Of a stretch of 5,810 nucleotides of DNA, positions 1 through 5,721 are shown piece after piece. How positions within the stretch are numbered: the stretch's first letter is position 1; each line of letters begins with the position of its first letter. This stretch comes from Bordetella parapertussis (GTDB taxonomy: Bacteria > Pseudomonadota > Gammaproteobacteria > Burkholderiales > Burkholderiaceae_D). The stretch covers positions 1-5,810 of the forward strand of contig CAMBJI010000141.1 of NCBI GenBank assembly GCA_945867725.1. Direction: 5' to 3'. Below the pieces are notes generated by a model. That model was given only the letters and a program-made list of their open reading frames with translations, searched no databases and had not been told where the DNA came from. The translations under genes were made by a program, and so were the position numbers.

Positions 1-528
1 GTGCACGGCGTTGGCGTAGGAATGTAAAAGACAGACGGCTACACTTATAACTTGCTCGCGCTGCAGTTTCTGCGCGATGGATTGCAGAGTTTCTTCCTTG
101 AGTACGCTGACGATATTACCGCGCCAGTCGAGTCGCTCGGGCACTTCGAACACCAGCTCACGTGGCACTAAGGGCGGCGTAATTTCGATATTAATGTCGT
201 AAATGTCGAAGCGGCTTTCGCGGCCGAATTCGAGCACGTCACCGAATCCTTCTGTGACCAATAGCGCAGTCTTGGCTCCCCGCCGTTCAATTAAGCTGTT
301 GGTCACCAGTGTCGTGCCATGCACCACACGTGTCACTTGCGCGGGAGCGATGCCATGGCCTGACAAAATTTGATCGACCCCTGTAATCACACCGCGCGCC
401 AGGTCCTGGTAGTCGGTCAGTACCTTGGCGGTGAATAGGGCTTGTGCCGGCCCGCCGAAGGCAACGATGTCGGTAAAGGTGCCGCCGATGTCAACGCCTA
501 TTTCAAATGTGTTGCGCTGGTCTGTCAT
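1..528 (-). CDS. Hydantoinase/oxoprolinase family subunit A (HyuA-like), N-terminal part
   Basis: The first 176 codons of a HyuA/HydA-type ATP-dependent hydantoinase, oxoprolinase or acetone-carboxylase-beta relative; the gene runs off the left edge. Residues 10-21 read IGVDIGGTFTDI, the phosphate-binding loop of the actin-like ATPase fold. VVHGTTLVTNSLIERRGAKT follows around residues 68-87, then TEGFGDVLEFGRES, and the fragment ends in VAVCLLHSYAN; all are hallmarks of the Hydant_A N-terminal domain. Families of this type use ATP to activate and open or carboxylate a cyclic amide or ketone, usually with a B subunit, which would lie to the left if present. The ATG at 526-528 lies 52 bases after the DUF4387 stop and has only a weak purine-rich stretch upstream (GAGACAAAGA). 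It is the last visible gene of the leftward cluster. The family call is firm; the substrate is unknown. Confidence 0.93.
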   Translation of the reverse strand, partial: MTDQRNTFEIGVDIGGTFTDIVAFGGPAQALFTAKVLTDYQDLARGVITGVDQILSGHGIAPAQVTRVVHGTTLVTNSLIERRGAKTALLVTEGFGDVLEFGRESRFDIYDINIEITPPLVPRELVFEVPERLDWRGNIVSVLKEETLQSIAQKLQREQVISVAVCLLHSYANAVH

Positions 529-580
529 GTCTGCGAGTCTTTGTCTCGAAATGTGTAACTTGCACGGATAGTTCTGCGGG

Positions 581-895
581 CTAGTCCATTGGAATGTCGA
601 CGCTCAACAATGGCGCGTGCTGCTGAGCGCCGTAGACGTCGGTGTCGCCGACGTCGCCCGACGAAATGTGACGCGGGATAGTGGCCTTGAATGCCAATGC
701 CGGTGGGTAGGGCGTGAACAGCACGTCCTCCGGCTTGACGTTATAAAGCCGGGCGAACAGCTCGGGCTTGAGTACGCCGCTGGCCAATACCTTGTCGAAG
801 ATTTCACGCGTTTCGAAGATGATGTCAAGTGTCACTTCATACGGCCCGGCATTTTTGCTTTTGCAGACCTTGGCGAGTTTTAGTATCGTAGTCAT
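581..895 (-). CDS. DUF4387 family protein (AtuA partner)
   Basis: A complete 104-residue protein of the DUF4387 family. Diagnostic stretches are LAKVCKSKNAGPYEVTLDI near the start, LYNVKPEDVLFTPYPPALAFK in the middle and GDTDVYGAQQHAPLL near the end. The family is small, cytoplasmic (no signal peptide or membrane segment) and lacks an assigned reaction. It is encoded next to, or fused with, AtuA/DUF1446 proteins, which implies they act as one complex; that is inference from association. Its ATG overlaps the AtuA stop codon in an ATGA at 895-892, so translation is probably coupled, which would favour balanced amounts of the two chains. A GAGG lies about ten bases upstream, inside the AtuA coding sequence. 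It ends in TAG at 581-583, followed by a 52-base gap to the HyuA start. Confidence 0.9.
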   Translation of the reverse strand: MTTILKLAKVCKSKNAGPYEVTLDIIFETREIFDKVLASGVLKPELFARLYNVKPEDVLFTPYPPALAFKATIPRHISSGDVGDTDVYGAQQHAPLLSVDIPMD

Positions 896-2268
896 GATTT
901 AACATCCTCGAATTCGATCGGGAACATGGAGTTAGGATCTTCGGTACGCACCACGTGAAAGGCCGAGAATCGGTAGGTCGGACCAACCGGTATATCCGAT
1001 GGCGAAAACGGAAAGGCCATGTTGCCGCTCTTGCACAACCGGCCGACGAAGTCGACCTTGGGGATCACCACACGTGCGATCGACAATACCGAGTTGGCCG
1101 TTTCTTGGCTTTGCGCGACCACCTCGACGATGATGCCGAGTTCGTGAGACACCACTTGCTTGAGCGGTTCGGCCGCACCCATCACCCCGTCCTTGCCGTA
1201 GACGTGAAAAACCATCTGGTATTGATCGGGCAGCACGCCGAAGTTGATGGCGCGCTGGATGATGTCCTGACGTGTGGTGGCTAGGTAGCTGTCGATTTGC
1301 GAAATCAGTACCGGATCGCGCGTACCGCAGATGGTGATGGCGCGGTAGCCAACCAGCGCAGCGCCTTCAAGTTTGATATCGTAGGGACGTTCGCTCCAGC
1401 GCATGCCACTAACCTTGACGGCGCGGTCCGAAAGTGCGGTGAATTCGCAATCGGTGGCATCCAAAGTACCGCCCGGTTCGAGGTGGATGGTCGGGCTGGC
1501 ATTTTCGTGAAGCGCGTGCGTGGCGACGGAGAACGGAATGCAGCGTCGCGCCGGATTGGGCGGCTCAACCTCGACGTGATCGGCGCGTACCGCCGCATAA
1601 AGGCAGTCGTGACCCTTTGGCAGCGCGGTCGACGTGCCGCATTCGAGCATCTTGCCTGAGTACCACGATGGCGCCGGTGGCATGCCGCGCATCATGCCGC
1701 ATGCGGCCCACTGCGCGGCATCGCTTGCCCTACCAGCGAGGATCACTTGGGCGCCGCCATCGAGGGCACGCATGAAAGGCTCTGCGCCCATCATTCCAAC
1801 AATACGCGAGGATTTCTTGATGCCTTCGTGGGTCAACGGCGGCACATTGGTCAATGCCGTGATGAGACCAGAATCGAGCCAAGATGACACCTCGCTGAGG
1901 TTCTGATCCGAATGGATTAGCGCCATGCGAAAACTCACACCTTCCTCTCGCGCGATGTCGCGTGCCAACTGAGCTACCACCTGCAACTGCGGCTCTGCTC
2001 CCGAGCCACCACAACTGCCGATCATCATTGGAATCTTACTGCTCACCGCACCCAGGATCATTAGGCGTAGGTCGCGTTTCATCGCCTGCACTGAATTCAG
2101 TACTTCACCCGAACCCAGGTAGTGCGGACCGGGGTCGGTGCTGCCGCCGTCCACGCCGATGTAGTGCGGCTTGCGAGCCAGTCCGCGTTTGAGCGAGTCC
2201 TCCGGAAAACCGTAACCCAGGCAACTTGTCGTGGTTAATAGCCTGCATTCCTTGTCGTCTTCGTACAT
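892..2268 (-). CDS. AtuA/DUF1446 family protein (acyclic terpene utilization-like)
   Basis: A complete 458-residue protein of the AtuA (DUF1446) family, named after the first gene of the Pseudomonas acyclic-terpene cluster, although most members sit in other carboxylate clusters and no reaction is firmly established. Family signatures include YIGVDGGSTDPGPHYLGSG at residues 36-54, MIGSCGGSGAE at 82-92, a GRASD motif near residue 185 and HLEPGG around 270. The glycine-rich N-terminal motifs suggest a nucleotide- or phosphate-binding site. There is no signal peptide. Length fits a family member without a fused C-terminal DUF4387 domain, which is supplied by the overlapping downstream gene. The ATG at 2266-2268 follows AGAGGTAAAC, a good ribosome binding site, and lies 25 bases after the asparaginase stop. 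A terpene role is not supported here: no acyl-CoA carboxylase or dehydrogenase genes of an atu/liu type are present. Confidence 0.92.
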   Translation of the reverse strand: MYEDDKECRLLTTTSCLGYGFPEDSLKRGLARKPHYIGVDGGSTDPGPHYLGSGEVLNSVQAMKRDLRLMILGAVSSKIPMMIGSCGGSGAEPQLQVVAQLARDIAREEGVSFRMALIHSDQNLSEVSSWLDSGLITALTNVPPLTHEGIKKSSRIVGMMGAEPFMRALDGGAQVILAGRASDAAQWAACGMMRGMPPAPSWYSGKMLECGTSTALPKGHDCLYAAVRADHVEVEPPNPARRCIPFSVATHALHENASPTIHLEPGGTLDATDCEFTALSDRAVKVSGMRWSERPYDIKLEGAALVGYRAITICGTRDPVLISQIDSYLATTRQDIIQRAINFGVLPDQYQMVFHVYGKDGVMGAAEPLKQVVSHELGIIVEVVAQSQETANSVLSIARVVIPKVDFVGRLCKSGNMAFPFSPSDIPVGPTYRFSAFHVVRTEDPNSMFPIEFEDVKS

Positions 2269-2293
2269 GTTTACCTCTGTAAATAGGCTAGGC

Positions 2294-3283
2294 TTAAGCG
2301 TTGAATAGTTCCTGGATTTCGGCGTTGCTGCGGGGCGTCTGTAAGGCTAGCATCAAGAGCACGCGTGCCTTCCATACCGATAGGTCGGAAGCCAGCGCTA
2401 CACCTTCGTCGCTCAGGCGACGGGATGAGCCGTCCATACCGTAATGGGCACGTGTACCGCCCCGCATAATACGGCTGGCGGAGACGATCTTGGTGCCTCG
2501 CTTGAGCAGCACCTTTATTGCTTCATACATCGCTGGGTTGACATGGCCTGTACCGATGGCCTGGATAACCACGCCTGGCGCGGTTTCGGAGGCTGCGTAA
2601 AGTAGACGCGCCGTCGCGCCGGGGTACATCGATACAATTTCAACTTCGGGCATGGTTTGCTTTACCAGAGGAATATGCAGGCGGCGCAGCGGCGCGCGGT
2701 GCATGATCACTTCATCGCCCAGCACATTACCCAGATAACCCCACTCGCCGGAGTTGAAGGTCTGAACATCGGTGGAATGGGTTTTCATGACCTCGCGCGC
2801 GGCGTTGATGTGCTGGTTCATCGCCAGCATTACGCCCATGCCGCGGGTTTTCGGGCTGGCGGCGATGCGCACCGCGTTGATCAGGTTGCGTGGGCCGTCA
2901 GTATCGAATTCGGAGGCGTTGCGTTGCGCGCCTGTCAGCACTACAGGCTTGTCGCTGTTCAAGCTTAAGTCAAGAAACCAAGCGGTTTCTTCCATCGTGC
3001 CGGTTCCGTGGGTGATGACCACACCGTCTACCTCTGGATCGGCCAGCGCATTTGCTACATGCCCGTGCAACTGCACCCATTGGGCCGGCGTAATGTGCGG
3101 AGACGAGATGGTGCCGAATTCATCGATCCGTACATCGGCGATTGAGCCTATGTCAGGCAGGGCGGCAAGCATTTCAGCGCCGGTATTGACCGGCACGGCC
3201 AGGCCGGTAGCCGGGTTGATGCGCGATGAGATTGTGCCGCCGGTGGCGATTAGGGTTAGCACCGGGCGTTTGAAATTTTTCAC
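2294..3283 (-). CDS. Asparaginase-family amidohydrolase (type II-like, cytoplasmic) with altered active site
   Basis: A 329-residue protein of the L-asparaginase/glutaminase fold, normal in length. Motif 1 is TLIATGGTISS (residues 10-20) with nucleophile Thr17. Motif 2 is VITHGTGTMEETAWFLDL (89-106), carrying Thr94. Lys167 in AREVMKTHSTDV matches the third catalytic residue. Ser61 matches the substrate-carboxylate serine. Two departures stand out: residue 95 is Gly (codon GGC, 2999-3001) where classical enzymes have the substrate-binding Asp (HGTDT, Asp90 in E. coli AnsB), and no Tyr sits at the flexible-loop Tyr25 position. The C-terminal block VWKARVLLMLAL is typical. It lacks a signal peptide, so unlike secreted AnsB it should be cytoplasmic. 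Translation starts at GTG (3283-3281), with AGAGG seven bases upstream overlapping the receptor stop; the gap is 11 bases. It probably hydrolyses an amide other than asparagine; that is inference. Confidence 0.92.
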   Translation of the reverse strand: MKNFKRPVLTLIATGGTISSRINPATGLAVPVNTGAEMLAALPDIGSIADVRIDEFGTISSPHITPAQWVQLHGHVANALADPEVDGVVITHGTGTMEETAWFLDLSLNSDKPVVLTGAQRNASEFDTDGPRNLINAVRIAASPKTRGMGVMLAMNQHINAAREVMKTHSTDVQTFNSGEWGYLGNVLGDEVIMHRAPLRRLHIPLVKQTMPEVEIVSMYPGATARLLYAASETAPGVVIQAIGTGHVNPAMYEAIKVLLKRGTKIVSASRIMRGGTRAHYGMDGSSRRLSDEGVALASDLSVWKARVLLMLALQTPRSNAEIQELFNA

Positions 3284-3294
3284 CGCCCAGCCTC

Positions 3295-4266
3295 TTACTC
3301 GTCGATACGCAGTTTCGGATTAACCTCGACCAGCTTTTTCCAGCGCAGGATGTCTTCTTGCATGTATCTGCTGAATTCCTGCGGCGTACCGCCGACTACA
3401 TTGCCGCCGTCGTTCTGGATACGCTTTTTGATGTCGGGCTGGTCAAGGATTTTCTGGATTTCGCGATTCAATGTATTGACGATGGCCACCGGCGTTGCGG
3501 CCGGCAGCAGCACTCCATACCAGGTGTTCGATTCGTAACCCGGAACGCCGGCTTCGGCAATGGTCGGCACGTTAGGGAACAAGGAAAAGCGTGTCGCGCT
3601 GGTGATGCCGAGCGCGCGCAGCCGTCCGTACGTAAGATGGCTCGCGGCAGCAACTGGATTTGAGAACATGATCTGCACATGCCCGCCTACCAGGTCGGTC
3701 AGGGCCGCTGTGCCGCTCTTGTACGGCACGTGCACTAGGTCGACCTTGGCCATAGTGTTGAACAGTTCACCGTCGAGGTGGGTACCCGAACCTGTACCAG
3801 CTGAGGAGAAATTGAGCTTGCCGGGATTTTTCTTGGCCAGGTCGATCAATTCGACCACGGTATTGGCTTTGACACTGGGATGCACCAGCAAAAAGTCGGG
3901 CAGGGTGGCAAGAAGTATCACCGGTGCGAATGATTTTTCCGGGTCATAACGGAGATTTTTGCGCAGCGCGCCGTTGATGGCGTGGCTGTTCGTCATGACC
4001 AGCATGGTGTACCCGTCGGGCGGCGCGTTGGCGGTGAATTCTGAGCCGATGGTGGTGGCGGCGCCAGCCATGTTCTCGGGCCGGAAGGGCTGGCCGAGCG
4101 CCACACTGAGTTTTTCGGCGACCAGTCGGGCGAGCGTGTCGACTGCTCCACCTGCACCAGCCGGAATGATGACACGTACTGGTTTGCTCGGATAGTTTTG
4201 TGCAAATACGGTTTGCGCAGATAGGATCAACAGCGCTCCGATCAATCGCGCGAGCTTGAACTTCAT
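3295..4266 (-). CDS. Bug/TctC family tripartite tricarboxylate transporter substrate-binding protein
   Basis: A complete 323-residue periplasmic solute receptor of the Bug (TctC) family. Residues 1-22 form a clear signal peptide: MKFKLAR, a hydrophobic core, then VFA before QNYPSKPVR, with cleavage likely after Ala22. The mature protein begins with the family pattern YPSKPVRVIIPAGAGGAVDTLAR, where the AGAGG loop and Asp43 help bind carboxylate ligands. Other markers are PPDGYTMLV near 82-90, FSSAGTGSGTHL near 153-164, HVPYKSGTAALTDLVGG near 179-195 and PTIAEAGVPGYE near 234-245. The usual NRPGAGG loop reads PENMAGAAT, a modest divergence. Such receptors feed TctA/TctB membrane subunits, which are not encoded in the window, so it may share them with another locus. 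The ATG at 4264-4266 has AGGAG six bases upstream. It is followed 11 bases later by the asparaginase gene. Confidence 0.96.
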   Translation of the reverse strand: MKFKLARLIGALLILSAQTVFAQNYPSKPVRVIIPAGAGGAVDTLARLVAEKLSVALGQPFRPENMAGAATTIGSEFTANAPPDGYTMLVMTNSHAINGALRKNLRYDPEKSFAPVILLATLPDFLLVHPSVKANTVVELIDLAKKNPGKLNFSSAGTGSGTHLDGELFNTMAKVDLVHVPYKSGTAALTDLVGGHVQIMFSNPVAAASHLTYGRLRALGITSATRFSLFPNVPTIAEAGVPGYESNTWYGVLLPAATPVAIVNTLNREIQKILDQPDIKKRIQNDGGNVVGGTPQEFSRYMQEDILRWKKLVEVNPKLRIDE

Positions 4267-4371
4267 GATGGTCTCCTAGATGATGGTTGATGCCGGCAGC
4301 GTCGCCAAAACTTGTAAGAACAAGCTACGCTAATCTTAGCTAAGGCTGACGTGGATTCTGTTTCTAATTAT
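4267..4371 (-). other. Intergenic gap between aldolase and receptor genes, with a 10-bp palindrome
   Basis: This 105-base gap is the longest within the cluster after the first gene. It holds a perfect palindrome CTTAGCTAAG at 4335-4344 and, nearer the receptor, TACAAGT (4316-4310, minus strand) and GCATCAACC (4293-4285), words that also occur in the leader of the aldolase gene. No U-tract follows the palindrome, so it does not look like a terminator. A secondary promoter or operator for the receptor gene is possible, but no convincing -35/-10 pair was found. Confidence 0.35.
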
Positions 4372-5175
4372 TCATTGGCCAAGGGGGCCTGCGCGCACGT
4401 CTTTCAACAGCGCCTTAGTGAGATTTTCAAACAGGCTGTCAGCGCCTTGCATCAGGCAGATGCGGATGCCGTGATCGTGCATACGCTTTATGCGCCCTTC
4501 GATCTGCTGCGGCGTGGTGAATGCATAGCCGGTATTACCGGCCACGACCACGCCGCGCTCGGTGGCGCGGGCGACGATGCGATCGACCACCTTCCACACT
4601 TCGGGGTGGTCATATTGGAAGGGATAACCGAGGGCATCGCTCAAGTCGGTCATGGCCAGCATGACGATGCGCAAGCCCTCGATGTCGAGGATCTCGTCGA
4701 TTTCCTTGATGGCCGTGCCGGCCTCAACGTGCGGCACGAAGATTGCCGTGTTGGGTGGCTTCTTGTTCATGGCCGCGAACGACGAATCGGAGTTGGGATA
4801 CTCGCCGGTACCGGACCTGTGCCAGTCCTTAGATACCGCCACGCAGGCCCGGACCTGGGCTGCCGATGCGATAGATGCGCCGACCAGCGGAACACCTAGG
4901 CTGAAGGCGCGTGCCACGTCTACCGTAACCTGTAACTGGCCTTCACCGGCCAGCCAGGGATTGGCCGCCACACGCAGCCAGCATGGAATGCCGGCGGCCT
5001 GCGCCGAACGATTAATGTGATCGAGCTCGCGCCAGTCAATGGCCGAGAACATCATGTCTGGGCGAATAAAATCGAACCCTGCACGTGCAATGGTGGAGAC
5101 CCAGCTCGGTCCGCCTTTCAACCATACGCCAAGGGATGTTTCGCCCGCGTCCAGTTTCTCGAAAAATCCGCTCAT
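4372..5175 (-). CDS. HpcH/HpaI aldolase/citrate lyase family protein
   Basis: A complete 267-residue cytoplasmic protein of the HpcH/HpaI class II aldolase family, which cleaves 4-hydroxy-2-oxo acids to pyruvate and an aldehyde in a TIM barrel with a divalent metal. Visible markers are SLGVWLKGGPSWVSTIARAG (14-33), a substrate arginine Arg68 in WLRVAANPW, metal-ligand candidates Glu151 in FVPHVEAGTA and Asp177 in AMTDLSDALGYP, and a C-terminal GADSLFENLTKAL block. In classical enzymes the sequence near residue 40 is D-x-E-H with the catalytic histidine; here it is DMMF, so His is replaced by Phe43. The usual PPxGxRG loop is also absent. Metal binding is probably retained while the chemistry or substrate differs. 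The start ATG (5175-5173) has AAGGGA five bases upstream. It is the first gene of the leftward cluster, with 105 bases before the receptor gene. Confidence 0.9.
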   Translation of the reverse strand: MSGFFEKLDAGETSLGVWLKGGPSWVSTIARAGFDFIRPDMMFSAIDWRELDHINRSAQAAGIPCWLRVAANPWLAGEGQLQVTVDVARAFSLGVPLVGASIASAAQVRACVAVSKDWHRSGTGEYPNSDSSFAAMNKKPPNTAIFVPHVEAGTAIKEIDEILDIEGLRIVMLAMTDLSDALGYPFQYDHPEVWKVVDRIVARATERGVVVAGNTGYAFTTPQQIEGRIKRMHDHGIRICLMQGADSLFENLTKALLKDVRAGPLGQ

Positions 5176-5271
5176 TGCGGTCCCTTAATCAAGCTGCGCA
5201 TCAGACATTGTTCTGCCGTCCGGTCGTAGTGGCAGGTTGATGCGACGCAGCCGGCGAACTGGCGGGTGCTA

Positions 5272-5300
5272 CTTGTAGTGTTTAATGCTGTCATATTCAA
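5272..5300 (-). promoter_or_regulatory. Candidate promoter for the leftward catabolic cluster
   Basis: On the minus strand TTGAAT (5300-5295) and TACAAG (5277-5272) are separated by 17 bases, each matching four of six positions of the sigma-70 -35 and -10 consensus. It would give a leader of roughly 90 bases before the aldolase start at 5175. The -35 box lies inside the inverted repeat at 5290-5304, as expected for a regulated promoter. The match is weak and other placements are possible. Confidence 0.3.
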
Positions 5301-5304
5301 TGAC
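5290..5304. promoter_or_regulatory. Inverted repeat GTCAT-N5-ATGAC, possible operator
   Basis: GTCAT and ATGAC form a perfect 5-bp inverted repeat around ATTCA, centred over the candidate -35 box of the leftward cluster. The size and spacing would suit a dimeric repressor such as a GntR- or IclR-type protein, but no regulator is encoded in the window and the arms are short enough to arise by chance. Confidence 0.3.
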
Positions 5305-5365
5305 GAGCCTCTCATGAAAGATTTTTAATCAAAAGACAAAAATTCCAATTACCGAATATCCAGTA

Positions 5366-5379
5366 TGGCACTGTTGCCA
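5366..5379. promoter_or_regulatory. Inverted repeat TGGCA-N4-TGCCA, possible regulator site
   Basis: TGGCA (5366-5370) and TGCCA (5375-5379) form a perfect 5-bp inverted repeat, partly overlapping a second one, CAGT-N5-ACTG at 5361-5373. It lies about 190 bases upstream of the aldolase start and about 65 bases upstream of the candidate -35 box, a distance at which activators such as LysR-type proteins often bind. Function is inferred only from symmetry and position; it could equally be an accessory protein site of an integrated element. Confidence 0.28.
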
Positions 5380-5466
5380 AATCGACAAACTGCTAAAAAC
5401 CCTTGCTTTTCCCTCGAAGGCCGTTTTATCCACAAAATGTATCTGGCGGTCGTTGAATTGTTAATT

Positions 5467-5513
5467 CCAACCTTGACATGGGAGCGATGGTTCGAGTCCA
5501 ATCGCGCCTACCA
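5467..5513 (+). pseudogene. tRNA-Val(GAC) 3' fragment, 5' half missing
   Basis: Bases 5471-5481 match the anticodon loop and stem of tRNA-Val(GAC), CCTTGACATGG, with anticodon GAC at 5475-5477. Bases 5488-5513 are an intact T-arm and acceptor 3' strand: TTCGAGT loop, CCAAT, CGCGCCT, discriminator A and encoded CCA (5511-5513). Between them the variable region is about four bases shorter than in normal tRNA-Val, and T-stem position 50 is A facing A, a mismatch. Upstream there is no D-arm (no TAGCTCAG-like word) and no AGGCGCG acceptor 5' strand. It therefore cannot fold into a tRNA and is best read as the duplicated 3' end left by integration of an element into a tRNA-Val gene. Confidence 0.8.
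5488..5513 (+). mobile_element. Probable attachment-site repeat (att) of an island integrated in tRNA-Val
   Basis: The 26 bases from the T-stem to CCA are what an unmutated tRNA-Val 3' end should be, while the sequence to the left drifts away from tRNA. Tyrosine-recombinase elements leave such a direct repeat: an intact tRNA at one end and a 3' fragment in the same orientation at the other. With the fragment reading left to right and a terminator immediately to its right, the element should lie to the left, including the catabolic cluster. The partner repeat and the integrase are outside the window. Confidence 0.6.
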
Positions 5514-5520
5514 AAATAGC

Positions 5521-5571
5521 AAGTCCCGTAAGGTGTTGAAAATCAACACCTTACGGGACTTTTTTGTTTCC
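5521..5571 (+). terminator. Rho-independent terminator downstream of the tRNA-Val 3' end
   Basis: The arms 5521-5539 and 5543-5561 are perfectly complementary over 19 bp around an AAA loop, and the right arm runs into TTTTTTGTTT. The stem starts seven bases after the tRNA CCA, so this is most simply the native terminator of the tRNA-Val transcript, kept on the chromosomal side of the insertion. The other strand has only a poor TATTTT tract, so it may also stop leftward transcripts weakly. The stem is unusually long and free of mismatches. Confidence 0.92.
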
Positions 5572-5649
5572 CTTTGAATGGCTTTACCGCCTGCTGACAG
5601 CCTTTGTTCGCAAGGGTAAACCTAGGGATGAGGGACCTGACAAATTTTT

Positions 5650-5655
5650 TAGAAT
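5650..5655 (+). promoter_or_regulatory. Possible -10 box for the rightward gene at 5722
   Basis: TAGAAT matches five of six positions of the sigma-70 -10 consensus and lies about 66 bases before the GTG start at 5722. No recognisable -35 box is present at 16-18 bases spacing, so an activator or another promoter may be involved. A perfect palindrome, CAACCA-G-TGGTTG at 5673-5685, follows it and could be an operator. Confidence 0.25.
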
Positions 5656-5721
5656 GCTTAAACAGTGTGCTGCAACCAGTGGTTGGCGGCCTCTCATTTT
5701 GTCATTGAAGGAACCAACACT

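Larger units (their letters stand above)
5176..5466. other. Non-coding interval upstream of the cluster, bounded by the tRNA scar
   Basis: This stretch of 291 bases holds no convincing gene. The half nearest the aldolase (5176-5280) is GC-rich; 5281-5466 is clearly AT-richer, as is common for promoter DNA and for the ends of integrated elements. It contains two short inverted repeats (5290-5304 and 5366-5379) and a candidate leftward promoter. No integrase gene, insertion-sequence end or tRNA 5' half was found in it. Confidence 0.6.

Noticed and set aside
892..2268. AtuA homologue as evidence for citronellol/geraniol degradation
   Set aside because: The terpene pathway needs acyl-CoA carboxylase, dehydrogenase and hydratase genes, none of which is present. 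The neighbours point to amide or carboxylate catabolism.
2772..3323. A 183-codon rightward open frame opposite the asparaginase gene
   Set aside because: The opposite strand encodes a clear asparaginase with all family motifs in order. This frame has no recognisable domain and is its antisense shadow.
4335..4344. CTTAGCTAAG palindrome as a terminator after the aldolase gene
   Set aside because: It has no loop and no following U-tract in either direction, so it cannot act as an intrinsic terminator.
4351..4899. A 182-codon rightward open frame opposite the aldolase gene
   Set aside because: It is antisense to a well supported HpcH/HpaI family gene, and its His/Asp-rich composition is typical of shadow frames.
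5467..5513. A functional tRNA-Val gene
   Set aside because: There is no D-arm or acceptor 5' strand upstream, the variable region is short, and the T-stem contains an A-A mismatch.
5365..5577. A 70-codon rightward open frame across the tRNA fragment
   Set aside because: It runs through the tRNA remnant and both arms of the terminator hairpin, so it is a chance frame in RNA-coding and regulatory DNA.
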